Of a stretch of 64,000 nt of DNA, positions 10,396 through 20,367 are shown piece after piece. Below the pieces are notes generated by a model that was not told the origin of the DNA, made no database searches, and saw only the letters and a list, made by a program, of their open reading frames with translations. Where the stretch lies: contig CM045993.1 of NCBI GenBank assembly GCA_025175895.1, positions 46,938,621 through 47,002,620 of the forward strand. The letters are read 5' to 3'. The first letter of the stretch is position 1. The number at the start of each line of letters is the position of its first letter. The stretch comes from Wurfbainia villosa (Eukaryota; Streptophyta; Magnoliopsida; Zingiberales; Zingiberaceae). The translations under genes were made by a program, and so were the position numbers.

Positions 10396-11330
10396 TATAC
10401 TTAATATTTATCCTCGTGAGGCGAAAGATATCCCCGTGTGGTGATGGAACGGAAGAACCGAAATACCTCGGTTGTATATTATATACATATTTTTATCCCC
10501 GCGAGGCGGAAGATATCCCCGTGTGGTGGTGGAACGGAAGAACCGAAATACCTCGGTCGTATATTATATACATATTTTTATCCCCGCGAGGCGGAAGATA
10601 TCCCCGTGTGGTGGTGGAACGGAAGAATCGAAATACCTCGGTTGTATATTATATACATATTTTTATCCCCGCGAGGCGGAAGATATCCCCGTGTGGTGGT
10701 GGAACGGAAGAACCGAAATACCTCGGTCGTATATTATATACATATTTTTTATCCCCGCGAGGCGGAAGATATCCCCGTGCGGTGGTGGAATGGAAGAACC
10801 GAAATACCTCGGTTGTATATTATATACCTATTTTTATCCTCGCGAAGCGGAAGAAATTCCCGTGTGGTGGTGGAACGGAAGAACTGAAATTCATTCGGTT
10901 ATACTTAAATTTTTATCCCCGCGAAGCGGAAGATATCCCCGTGTGGTGGTGGAACGGAAGAACCGAAATTCATTCGGTTATACTTAAATTTTATCCTTGA
11001 AGAAATCCCCGTGTGGTGGTGGAACGGAAGAACCGAAATTCATTCGGTTATGCTTAAATTTTTATCCCCGCGAAGCGGAAGATATCCCCGTGTGGTGGTG
11101 GAACGGAAGAACCGAAATTCATTCGGTTATACTTAAATTTTTATCCCCGCAAAGCGGAAGAAATCCCCGTGTGGTGGTGGAACGGAAGAACCGAAACTCA
11201 TTCAGTTATACTTAAATTTTTATCCCCGCGAAGCGGAAGAAATCCCCGTGTGGTGGTGGAACAGAAGAACCAAAATTTATTCGGTTATACTTAAATTTTT
11301 ATCCCCGCGAAGCAGAAGAAATCCCCGGTG
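10396..11330. repeat. Satellite-like tandem array, 85-bp and 80-bp units, about 11 copies
   Basis: TTTTATCCCCGCGAGGCGGA marks each unit. The first units end at 10500, 10585, 10670 and 10756 (period 85-86) and contain CTCGGTTGTATATTATATA. Later units have period about 80 and carry ATTCATTCGGTTATACTTAA instead, so two subtypes are arranged in blocks. The segment ATCCCCGTGTGGTGGTGGAA is nearly constant. No unit has stops on the plus strand, which gives long meaningless reading frames in all three frames. The array replaces the C-terminus of antisense module 2 at 11330. Tandem arrays in the 3' region of Tat elements are a known source of plant satellites. Confidence 0.92.
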
Positions 11331-11893
11331 GCTTCCTGTATAGCTTGCTGTCCTAGAGATGAAAGAGCTTCAAAGTACTCTTTGTGGAGGGTAGACTGTT
11401 GCTGAGCCACCGACGATAAGGTTTGAGAAAGAGCCACCACCATGGAGGAAAGCTCCTGACATTTCTCTGTACAAGATTCCTTGGTAGCTTCCCATGTTTG
11501 ACGCTCTAGTTTAAGCCGGTGGCACTCTTGCTGAAGCTGTATAATGGTAGTCGAGGAGTTAGCAGCTTTGATCATGGCGTCCCCAAGATACCCTTTATAT
11601 TACCTCAGTTCACGGGTCAGGGTATCTACCTGTTGCAGCTCACTGGATTGTAAGAAGAGGCGCTGTTCAAGTTCTTCATTTTTTCGCTGCAGCTCCTCCT
11701 TCTCGCTTCGGACCAGGGCCAATTGCATCATTGCATCTTCACACTGGCCCCTTAGTTCCGCATCCTTGGCCTCTTGCTCGCTTAACCGCCGAACGAGCTC
11801 TTTTTGTTGCGTTACGGCGGCGAAGTGGCGAGTCTCCACGCTGGATTGGAACCGAGCCAGCTGGACTACCATGTTGTGGTGTTGGGATGAAGC

Positions 11894-11971
11894 CTAGAAG
11901 AAGGAAATCAATGTTAGTATATGCCGATGTATAAAGACGTATGTTAGAGATAAGAAAGGGATAAGAGATAC
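11894..11971 (-). other. Predicted intron 2 of antisense gene 2 (78 bp)
   Basis: Donor GAG|GTATCTC and acceptor TTCTTCTAG|GCT on the minus strand, phase 0. Reading through instead adds a short hydrophobic tail and a stop. Confidence 0.75.
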
Positions 11972-12525
11972 CTCCTCCAACAGCTTGCCCACTTGCTCAC
12001 AGGGGCCCTGTACGCCCGACTGATTGAAAAATTTCACCTCCGAGGGATGCCGAATCTTCAGCAGGGATCCCAACGTGGCCCTCGGAGGAACGGGAAGGGA
12101 AGGATCCTCCCCTTCAGAGGAAGATGGGGGTCTGATACGACGAAGGGGGGTAGGAGCAGCTCTTGAGTCGGAAGGGATAGGAGCTTGGAGAGACTCCGTA
12201 TGAGAAGGTGGGGGTGAATTTTGTGCAGATGGGGAGGAATGAAGAAAATGGGAGGGAGAGTCCCCTCCTTGAGGAGATGGAGAAGGGACAGGTGAGGCAT
12301 TGCCTCCTCTTCTCGACTCATAAATGGATAGGGATTGAGACCCTGGCTGGTCGGAAGATGAGGGGAGAAGAGCCGATGAACTTGAGGCTCCTTTCTTAGT
12401 GAGCCGTAGTTTTTTCCGAGGGGAGGATGACGCGGCTATTGATTTACCTCTTTTAGTTGAGGGTTTCTTCTTTTTGGCAGCCTCAATCGCCTCTCCTTCC
12501 ACCAAAGCCTTCTGCATTAGATTAT

Positions 12526-12598
12526 CTATAAAGTATACTGATAAGAAAGATGAACAATATAGAGCGGAAGTCATACTGAAGGGTAAGTATCATCCTAC
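12526..12598 (-). other. Predicted intron 1 of antisense gene 2 (73 bp)
   Basis: Donor GTAG|GTAGGATG and acceptor TTTATAG|ATAATC on the minus strand, phase 1. Joining gives SVAVDNLMQKALVEGE in one frame, while the unspliced frame ends in a stop. Confidence 0.65.
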
Positions 12599-13444
12599 CT
12601 ACAGCAACCGAAGTCGTCGAAGGTAGAGGAGACAATCCAAAGTGGCTCAACAGGGGAGTTTCTATTAGGTGGTTTGAGCAATAATGTAACTCTCCTAACA
12701 CTCTATAAACTTCCGGGAAGGGGCATTTGGTCCTCATTTCCCAGAAGGGAGGCAATTCGGGAAGATCTACCTTCCAAGTATCAGAATAGGGTAGAGATTC
12801 TGGAAGCTGTACAAAAAAGTATAATTCTTCCCAGCCCTTGTGGGAAGTAGGCAGGTTCACTAAGAATTGGCAGTCTGAACGGCTAGATAAGTAGAAGAGA
12901 CCTGCCTTGGAAGATTTCAATTGGAAAAAGCAGTGGAAGATTTCAGGGGTTAAGGGAAGATTCAGGTGTCGAAACACCATAGAAGCTCCTGACAAGATGC
13001 GGAAGGAATTGGGGGTGAATTGGTTTAAAGGAAGTTTGTAAAAAAGCAAAATATCTAGATAACCAGAGGGTACTGGTAGACATAGGCCATTAAGAAATTG
13101 TTCGGAGAAAAAACATGTCGAACCGGAAGGAGGATTATTAGGCCGATGCAGTTTAGTAGTGAAACAACACTTTATAGAAGGGTCTATGTAGTTGTTCTTA
13201 ATATTAAAGAAATAATGGTTGCAATCTAATTGAGTTATGGTATGTTTATACTAGGCGGGTGAAGGGATGGTTCTAGGACCCATGGGTGTGAACAAAGTAG
13301 AGCACTTACTCGGAGGTTAAGGAAGAATCGTGTGGGAAAGGAAGGACTGGGTCGCTGAAACGCCGCCGGTGAAAATCACGGAAGAAGAAGAACAGGCTGG
13401 ATTGTTAAACACACTAAGTGTTACCTAAAAAGAGAAGGCGAGGG

Positions 13445-13452
13445 TTTATATA
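13445..13452 (-). promoter_or_regulatory. TATA box for the antisense gene
   Basis: The minus strand reads CCCTATATAAACCCTC, a consensus plant TATA box, 162 bases upstream of the antisense ATG at 13283. The sequence between is free of upstream ATG codons in the part I checked near the start. A TSS about 30 bases downstream would be expected. Confidence 0.6.
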
Positions 13453-14772
13453 GGGTTTTTTCGTGACGGTTCGACTGCAAGAAAGGAGAAGGAGAAGCGG
13501 GGCCCATGGGCCCATCGGGCCGCCTCGAGTATACATAAGGGAGCTACAAAGGAAAGAGTGAGTTTAAGTTAAGAGATAAAGAATAGGGCTGAGACTTTAT
13601 ATACATCGGGAAAGTCAAGCTTATAGCTTCGCTTGACTATTTTTCGAGGTTGACTAATGATACCGTTAGTACTTTTTCTATATACTCCAGTAGAAGGGTT
13701 AGCACGTAACATGCGATCCGAACCAAAATATTCAGCTCAGCGAAGGGAGAAAAGGAAGAATGGTTCGGGCGCAAATATCCGAAGCAGTTTGCATGGGAAA
13801 ATCAGCAGAAGCAGTTGGCGCGGGAGAATCAGCAGAAGCAGTTGGCACGGGAGAATCAACATAAGTAATTGGCACGGGAGAGTTAGCAGAAGCAATTGGC
13901 ACGGCAAAGAAGAGACGGAAGGCACTTCACTAAGGGCGGAACAGGAATTGGTTCAGCCAGATTAAACCCAGAAGTAGATGGGATGGATAAAAGGTCGACT
14001 CAACCTAATCGATCCGAAGGAAATTCGGTACGGGAAAAAGAGAAATTGGTTCGGGTTGATAAGGAGCCTTAAGGATAGGTCACCCGTGGGCCATAGACCT
14101 AAGCTAGCTTCACCTAAAACGGATGGTTGAGGGAGACAGTCTAACCTAGTTACCCGAAAAGTAGAGGAAGAGGAGTTATGCAACGGCTTAGGAGGCCCCA
14201 CACAATATTCCAAGGAGCCTTCATTCCTCATATCTGTAACAAGATTATTCTCCAGAGGGAGGTGGTGGCCACGTGTACGATGGAGACAACCCACGACTTC
14301 ACGATGGAAGATAAAAGGGAGGAAGCAAGGGAGAAAAGGGGATCCGCAATTATTCCAACCCAGCAAGAGAGGAGAGGACGCAAGAGGAAAAGAAGAGGGA
14401 GAACCACCTCGCCGGAGAAGAAGGACAGTGATATGTTGTTGTTACATCTCTTGTATTTTTTCCTCGTCTGGTGATATCATTGTAAGAGGTTCTTCTCCTC
14501 CACCTCCGGAAACTTCTTTTCAGTAAAGAAGGACCTTCATAGTGAAAGTGCTTGGGCACTGACTCCGGTGAGAAAGCTCACCTCCGTGGAGTAGGAATCC
14601 TTATTCCGAACCACTATCTTGTGTCTGAGTTTCGATTGCTGGTACCGGTTTTTGCGTTTCATCTACTTCATCTTCTTATTCTTTACTGATTGCGGCCTGT
14701 GAGAACCCTCTGAGATCTCCCTCTGTGCTTCACTGCATTAGAAAGGAGTGAACAGACTTTCCTCGTCCGCAT
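13453..14772 (+). other. 3' terminal region of the Tat element, probably including its 3' LTR
   Basis: This part has no coding content. It contains a short 27-bp repeat, a GC-rich palindromic patch (GGGCCCATGGGCCCATCGGG, 13500-13519) and, near 14440-14520, T-rich transcript-end-like sequence. It ends with CA at 14771-14772, exactly where the copia protease resumes. I could not fix the LTR start, because no second LTR is in the window and the polypurine tract is ambiguous. Confidence 0.4.
13780..13905. repeat. 27-bp tandem repeat, about 4.5 copies
   Basis: The unit is close to AATCAGCAGAAGCAGTTGGC followed by GCGGGAG. It lies in the Tat 3' region and gives a repetitive chance reading frame (SRSSWRGRI on the plus strand). 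Confidence 0.85.
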
Positions 14773-15074
14773 CAATTTAATTCCTTGTGTCTAATCATGC
14801 ATTTAGAGGATTCAAAAGAGACATGATAGTTTGCATCACAAAGTTGACTAACACTTAATAAATTAAATTTCATATTTTCAACTAGTAAAACTTTGTGAAT
14901 GACAATTTTATGGGATACCTCAATTGTACCTCTACCTAATATCTTGAGTTTTCCACTATTTCCAAAAGACACCGCTCCCTTCTTCACATACTTAATTGTG
15001 GAGAACTTGCTCACATCCCTGGTCATATGTGTTGAGCAACCGCTATCCACAATCCACATACCTTGCTCTCCTAC
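14772..15074 (-). pseudogene. S1 copia protease, truncated
   Basis: MWIVDSGCSTHMTRDVSKF begins at 15059 and shows the D-S-G active site of copia proteases. VSFGNSGKLKILGRGTIEV and LLVENMKFNLLSVSQLCD follow, as is standard for the family. The domain breaks off at RHKELN, where Tat sequence supplies a stop. It is in the same frame as gag, separated only by the gag TAG and six codons. Confidence 0.85.
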
Positions 15075-16694
15075 CTAAATCACATGAAAAATACAAGCTT
15101 TTGGTACCCAAACATTTGGACCGGTAATATTAAGTAAAAACTTCTTAGGTACCCATGCTTTCTTGACCTTACCCTTAATGGTTGCTTTTCTATTAATTAA
15201 TGAAATGTAAGCAACTTCTTTTTCTTTTGGCTTATATCCTATACCGGCCTTGTTGTAAACGGCTCTTTGTTGGCTAAGGATCATGTCAAGATATTTTGAG
15301 TCATTTGTAAATTTCTCTAAACATGCCTTTAATTCACTAACCTTATCCTTAAGTTTGTCATTTTCTTCCTTAAGCATGCAAGAATCAACATGTGAAGGTT
15401 TTTCATTCCTAATGGCCTTTAGTTCTACCTTCATGCTCTTAACCTTAGATGTAGACTTATCTAGAGCTTCTTTAAGATAGGCAATTGATATATAAAGAAG
15501 CTTAACTTTAGGAGAGTTCATTACCTCATCGTCACTAGATGACGATTCATCACTTGAGGAGCCTTCTTCTTGGCTTGATGTGCCGGAGTCATCTCCTAGG
15601 GCCATGAGTGCCACATGGCGTGTGATGTGGCAAAGTTCATCATCGGAGGAAGAATCTTCAACACTTGGTGTGTCCCATGTGGTTTGAGCCACCATGACCT
15701 TCTTCTTCTTCTTCTCCTTCTTGTCCTTCTTTTTCTTTTCTTTTTCTTCCTTCTTCTTTAGCTCCGGGAAATTTGACTTTATGTGCCCCTTCTTATTGCA
15801 AGCATGGAAAATTACATTATTGTTAAAATTTGAATTACCACTAATTTTACCTCTTGAAGAATGAGACCCCTTCTTTGCTTCTCTATTCTTGAACTCCTTT
15901 GATTTTCTATAGAGTTTCTTGACAAAGTTGGCCATCTCGCTAGATGAGTCTCCATCACTACTTGAGTCATGCTCCGATTTGGATGATGATGACACTTCCT
16001 TCCTTTCTTTCTTCTTCTTTTCTTTCTTTTCAACAAATAGAGCTAAACCCTTTTCCTTAGAGGACATGTTAGTTTGCTCATGTAATTCAAACTCACAAAA
16101 TAATTCATCAATTTTAATTTGAGAAAGATCCCTAGTTACTTTAATAGCATCGACTATAGAAGTCCATAGAGAATTTCTAGTAATTGCTTGAAGTATGTAT
16201 CTTACCAAATCCCGATTGTCAACTCGCTCACCTATGATGTGGAGTCCATTCACAATCTCCTTGAACCTTCCATGCATTTGGCTTACGGTTTCATGCATCT
16301 TCATTTGGAAGGCTTGAAGTTGTCCAATTAGTAAGTCCTTCTTGGCCCTCTTTGACTCCTTGGATCCTTCATTTAGCTCAATGAGCTTTTCCCATAACTC
16401 CTTGGCAGATTTGAAAGGCCCCACCTTGTTAAGTTGCTCCATTGTAATGCCGCATTGGATGGTGAGTACCGCCTTGGCATTTGATTCGAACTTCCGGTTC
16501 ATTTCCCTCGTCCAATCCTTGCTCGGAATAGGGTTTCCATGTTCATCCACCGGTTCCTCGAAGCCATCTACAATGCTATGCCAAATTTCAATATTATTCA
16601 TAAGATAATATTTCATCCTACCTTTCCAATACGCAAAATGACTCCCATCGAAGAGAGGTGGCTTGGCGGTGCTATATCCCTCTTGAAGAGCCAT
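15075..16694 (-). CDS. S1 gag polyprotein, 539 residues, open but with a dead zinc knuckle
   Basis: The frame is open from ATG 16694 to TAG 15075-15077. The N-terminus has FDGSHFAYWKGRMKYYL, the copia gag N-terminal motif, then a helical capsid region (SAKELWEKLIELNEGSKESK, MHGRFKEIVNGLHIIGERVD). A Lys-rich and Ser/Asp-rich middle follows, then a coiled coil and a WVPK tail. The CX2CX4HX4C knuckle is damaged: the first and last Cys are both Phe (TTC), reading FHACNKKGHIKSNF. The length fits Sirevirus-type gags. It would package RNA poorly if at all. Confidence 0.85.
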   Translation of the reverse strand: MALQEGYSTAKPPLFDGSHFAYWKGRMKYYLMNNIEIWHSIVDGFEEPVDEHGNPIPSKDWTREMNRKFESNAKAVLTIQCGITMEQLNKVGPFKSAKELWEKLIELNEGSKESKRAKKDLLIGQLQAFQMKMHETVSQMHGRFKEIVNGLHIIGERVDNRDLVRYILQAITRNSLWTSIVDAIKVTRDLSQIKIDELFCEFELHEQTNMSSKEKGLALFVEKKEKKKKERKEVSSSSKSEHDSSSDGDSSSEMANFVKKLYRKSKEFKNREAKKGSHSSRGKISGNSNFNNNVIFHACNKKGHIKSNFPELKKKEEKEKKKKDKKEKKKKKVMVAQTTWDTPSVEDSSSDDELCHITRHVALMALGDDSGTSSQEEGSSSDESSSSDDEVMNSPKVKLLYISIAYLKEALDKSTSKVKSMKVELKAIRNEKPSHVDSCMLKEENDKLKDKVSELKACLEKFTNDSKYLDMILSQQRAVYNKAGIGYKPKEKEVAYISLINRKATIKGKVKKAWVPKKFLLNITGPNVWVPKACIFHVI

Positions 16695-16734
16695 TGATGC
16701 CTTGGTTGATGGTGAAATCTTCCAAGCTATCCAG

Positions 16735-16746
16735 ACTCTGATACCA
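16735..16746 (-). promoter_or_regulatory. Primer binding site of S1 (tRNA-iMet)
   Basis: The minus strand reads TGGTATCAGAGT two bases after the LTR end. It matches the 3' end complement of initiator tRNA-Met used by most plant copia elements, with one change at the last base. Confidence 0.85.
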
Positions 16747-17185
16747 CTTGTTAGGATCTTTGTAATGGCTAGAGGGGGGGTGATTAGCCTTTCTTCGTTT
16801 CTATAAATACGTTAGCGGAAGCAATACAAATACAAATAAGAATACGAATAAGAAAACAATGAAAGCAATGCTAACACCCGATGTACGTGGTTCGGAGATG
16901 ACGCTCCTACTCCACGACAATCCGTAAGGTGGATTAGCCCTAGCCAATCTTCACTAAAACCTCCTTTGGATGAACCAAGGTGGAGAAACCTTATCTTATA
17001 ATGCTCTCCTCTTCTTTACAATGATGGAAGTTTAAAACCTAGAGAAGAGGAGGTTTAGAATCACTAAAGCGCTTGGGAAAGCTTGGTGAGCACAAGGGTG
17101 TAGCTAGGAATGAGAGCACTAGCTTCACCAAGCTCCCCAAGGCCCCTTCTTATAGAAGAGGGGTTGTTTTTCCCATTGGGCTTCG

Positions 17186-17326
17186 ATCAGTCGACTGATG
17201 CTTACCATCAGTCGACTACCACCGAAGCCAACGACTTCTGAACCAGCAGATCCGCGGAGACTCATAGCTGCAATTTCCAATGGCCAAGTGATCAGTTGAC
17301 TGATCCCTCCATCAGTCGACTGATGG
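17186..17326. promoter_or_regulatory. Palindromes upstream of the S1 LTR TATA box
   Basis: ATCAGTCGACTGAT at 17186-17199 and the perfect 18-mer CCATCAGTCGACTGATGG at 17309-17326, with half-copies between. They lie 30-170 bases upstream of the TATA box on the transcribed strand, the usual place for LTR control sites. Confidence 0.55.
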
Positions 17327-17639
17327 AGTGATCAATCGAGTGATCGTAGGCCACAGTCGAGTGTGACTACACTCTGTGCTCATTTTTTTGATCGATGTTG
17401 CCGATCGCGATCGATTGATCATCATCATCATCATCGCCGCAGCAATGATCGATGGCTGGTTTCAGATATCGATCGTGATACTCATCAAGTATGAGTAATT
17501 CACATTTGATTTTACACCCTAGACCTAGACTCAACCTTCTAGCTCCTCATTAAGCCTTGCGCCTCTAGGATCCCTCCGAGTCTGTGACTTGTTCATCCTT
17601 TGCGCTTTGCTTCCAAGAGCTTCCTTCGGTTCGTCATGT

Positions 17640-17955
17640 CTTGGGTTGCCAAATGCTTGGACTTTATGCTGCCAAGACTACAAGCTTGGACTTATGCTGC
17701 CAAGACTTTACTTTGGACTTCTTTTGCCAAGGTTCACTTGGACTTTATGCTGCCAAGACTACAAGCTTGGTCTTACGCTGCCAAGTCCATCCCTTGGACG
17801 TCCCTTGCCAAGATCATACTTGGTCTTCCTTTGCCAAGGTTCACTTGGACTTTACGCTGCCAAGACTACACGCTTGGTCTTATGCTGCCAAGTCCGTCCC
17901 TTGGACTTTCCTTGCCAAGATCATACTTGGACTTCTCTTTTACCAAGTCTTCATC
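17640..17955. repeat. CCAAG/CTTGG array in the S1 LTR
   Basis: Subunits of about 28 bases such as CTTGGACTTTATGCTGCCAA occur in a higher-order period of 107 (GGTTCACTTG at 17731 and 17838). Each subunit has CTTGG and CCAAG arms that could pair into a small hairpin. All frames through it are chance reading frames. Confidence 0.85.
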
Positions 17956-18081
17956 CTTAGATTTTCCTGTCACTTAAACATATTTGCAATTAGATCACAA
18001 AGCATTGCCTAACTTAGATGATTATCCAAACATCAAAACATATAAATGCTTGGGGCATTGTTGCACCAATAATAGCTAACA

Positions 18082-20218
18082 ATAAGAATCATGCCAGTAC
18101 AGTCTCATATAAATAGGGTATGCAAGCAAGAAATACAAAAGGACTGTCTTACCTGAATCTCCTGCCCTGATACAGGAGCATGTGGCATACTATGAGAGAC
18201 AAAGTCATCACCATATACAAATATGAATCCTGTATGCATGACAATCATATGCAACATCCAAGGTATCACGAAAATGCAAGAACATACATACCTTATCTTA
18301 TGAGCAATACGTAATATGCCGTGCAAATGACATGGTCACCCACAGCGTCGGTCACCGCCTCACGCGATGGTGAAGCCGAGTGGGTAGGGGCTATGACAAC
18401 TGTGCACTCTGCCATCACTGCTCCTGAGTGACCGAGTGGACAAGATGCTGTCGGAGTACACCTATCCTCCTGTCCCAAACAGAGTGAGGGAGCTAAGCTC
18501 TCATCTCCCGGTGTCATAGACTAGAGGAGGGATCCCTGCTCGCTACCACACTGTCTCATCGCTACCCATGAACGAACCAGCGGAGCCTGACAGAGCAACT
18601 ACACACACCCTCCTGATGTACCACTAACCCATTAGTGACAGTGTGTGCAGGCCATGTAACTGGCTGCGGGCTCAACTATAAATGAACCCCGTCCAGCCAG
18701 CATGCAATCATGCAAGATGGTGCATGATACTAAAACATGTAAATCCAACTAAAATGCATAACCGAATAATATGCACAACCAATAAGTACATATCCATGAT
18801 CCGAATAAAATAGGGAACATATAATCATACTGATCAAATGCATGTAACACAAAAACATACTAGACATATAAACATGAAAATTATTGCAAGCTATCCTAAC
18901 TAGCATATCAACATGACTATATCTAGGAGATAAGTCAAAATACCCGCCTGCTATGAAATTCATGATAACTATCTTCACGCTCGGGGTCCTATCTCGTGAC
19001 TGAAACCTGATACATAGAATGTCCGAGTTATCTTCCAATCCGAAGATTTCTTCAGCTTTCCGTTCTCGAATCTGTTATTTAACTTGATCAATATTTTTAA
19101 CTAACTAATGGACAAGTATTTAATAACTCAATTAATCTCTTAATTGGTTATCAAATCAATTTAGATTAATTAACTCTTGATTAATTAGCCTAAAGCTAAT
19201 TTAACCAATTTAATGATAATTAATCTGTTAAGTAGGTTAATTAAATCCGGACCAGTTATTCGATTAAATCCAAACTAATCAGCATGATTAAACTAAATTA
19301 ATGAACCAAATTAATATCCCTAGTTAATCAATTAAATCAGAAATGTATCCATTCAATTAATTTAATTGATCCGATTAATCAACTCTTAATTAAACTCTTA
19401 ATTAATCCAAAACTTAGTTGCAGTTAACTCACCAATGCGGGCTGACCGTAAACAGAGGCGATGCCGGATCTTGGCATCGATCGATGGTGGCTGGCAGCGG
19501 CGGGACCGGTGCTGACAGCGACGACCGAAGACGTAGGCACGCAGTGTGTGCGTGAGAGAGGCGACCGACGGAGCGTGCAATGGCAGCGAAGCGGCGACCG
19601 GGAGAAGGGCGGCGAAGCAGTGGCGGCTCAGGCGAGCAGCGGCGAAGAGGGCACCCGCGGTGACCTAGGCACCGGGAAAGGCAAAAGGTTGCCAGTGCTT
19701 GCTTCCAGCCGCCAATCGCTCACCGTCGGCATAAATTTCCAGCCGCACACCGCCGCCCTATCTTGTCTGAAGAGCCCGTCCAAGCCGACAGCCACTGCCT
19801 GCCGCAAGGAAGAGGAACATCGATTGATGGGAAGGAGAGGCGGCGGTGGTCATGGCGCAGGGAAGAAGGGCTCGCGAAATTTTTTTTTTGGAACGGTGAC
19901 GGTTGCGCGAGGTCGGGAGAAGAGGGGGTCGCGCGAGAGAAGAAGAAATTGGGCGCGACTATGAAAACCTCGGGAAAAAGTAGGAAAAACCTAGATCTAT
20001 AACCTATGTAAATTTATCTTATTTACTCATCTAAACAGACCCTTTAAAAACCTGTTTTTCCTATCCCCGTAATTATCTCGTACGACCTCCGTTTAAATCT
20101 AGAAAAAATCTAGAAAATTTCCTAAAAATCCCAAAAAATTTCCAGGATTATTTTCTTAAATTTTTGGCCATTAAATTTAGTATTTTTAAATTTTCCGTAT
20201 TTAACAGTAGCAGTTATA
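18082..20218 (-). other. Non-coding, probable fragment of an old chromovirus-type long LTR
   Basis: No coding sequence is seen. Minus-strand TATAACTGCTACTG at 20218 resembles a degraded TGTAAC-type LTR start. It is followed by AT-rich sequence, a GC-rich block (19440-19960) and ATG/CATG-rich sequence, an order I associate with long Tekay-like LTRs. TTAATTAA-type low-complexity DNA fills 19080-19430. No second copy is present in the window, so this is an inference from style. Confidence 0.35.
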
Positions 20219-20367
20219 AATAATAGATATTACGATAATATTTAAATGATTTTAATTGAATTGAAGCGATTTTAATCAAGTTTGAATAATTTTACATATA
20301 AAAATTTTAATAAGTTAGAGCAATTTAATCAAAGTTGGCAACTATAATAGTTACTCATCATAGTTGC
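20219..20367. other. AT-rich sequence, nothing recognised
   Basis: No repeat, coding sequence or motif seen. It is the left target flank of the SINE. Confidence 0.4.

Larger units (their letters stand above)
11331..13283 (-). pseudogene. Tat antisense gene 2: 'putative gypsy type transposon' domain, basic/Ser-rich region, coiled coil; three exons
   Basis: Exon 1 (13283-12599) starts at ATG 13283. It holds the domain known from plant Tat antisense proteins (Pfam family 'putative gypsy type transposon'): NQFTPNSFRILSGASMVFRH, then FFQLKSSKAGLFYLS, then HKGWEELYFFV. Intron 1 (12598-12526) is in phase 1. Exon 2 (12525-11972) has the basic run KKKKPSTKRGK and a Ser/Pro linker. Intron 2 (11971-11894) is in phase 0. 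Exon 3 (11893-11331) is a coiled coil and runs into the tandem array. Codon counts across all three exons agree. Breaks are TAG at 13251-13253 and TAA at 11600-11602. The role is unknown; a regulatory or nuclear role is only a guess from the basic region. Assignment to the family is from memory of its motif pattern. Confidence 0.75.
2880..14772 (+). mobile_element. Ty3/gypsy Tat-lineage retrotransposon, 5'-truncated
   Basis: The order on the plus strand is gag, protease, RT, RNase H, a second RNase H and integrase (to 8193). A 6.6 kb 3' region follows, with two antisense coding modules and a tandem array. A second RNase H, no chromodomain and antisense genes between pol and the 3' LTR are the hallmarks of the Tat clade. 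No 5' LTR or primer site precedes gag, which starts right at the chromovirus fragment. The element ends where the copia protease is cut at about 14772. gag-pol carries many stops and at least two frameshifts, so this copy is dead. Confidence 0.85.
14772..18081 (-). mobile_element. Sirevirus-like copia fragment S1: 5' LTR, PBS, gag, protease
   Basis: Read on the minus strand: LTR 18081-16749, primer site 16746-16735, gag 16694-15075, then protease 15074-14772. Everything downstream (integrase, RT, 3' LTR) is missing because the Tat element starts there. No target duplication can be tested. The gag type (long, Lys/Ser-rich, coiled-coil C-terminus) and LTR features place it with elements A, D, E and H. 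Confidence 0.85.
16749..18081 (-). repeat. S1 5' LTR (1333 bp)
   Basis: Ends form the inverted repeat TGTTAG...CTAACA. On the minus strand the order is a CCAAG/CTTGG array, a GATC/TCGA-rich patch, CAGTCGACTG palindromes (17326-17186), a TATA-like CTATAAG (17155-17149), then the transcribed part to the primer site. Only this one LTR is present, so its age cannot be estimated. Confidence 0.88.

Noticed and set aside
10386..11215. Long plus-strand reading frames (up to about 200 codons) in three frames
   Set aside because: They are produced by the 85/80-bp tandem units, which lack stops; the same peptide repeats in each frame and there is no independent coding signal.
14772..16694. Tat element as a clean insertion into the S1 copia element
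   Set aside because: S1 continues only on the right of the Tat element. The left flank is a chromovirus, and no target duplication can be shown.
17584..18012. Three overlapping frames of 120-140 codons
   Set aside because: They lie in the CCAAG/CTTGG array of the S1 LTR and only reflect its repeats.
19461..19964. GC-rich frame of 167 codons
   Set aside because: No domain, Arg/Gly-rich low complexity, inside a probable LTR; a GC-rich block without stops is enough to explain it.
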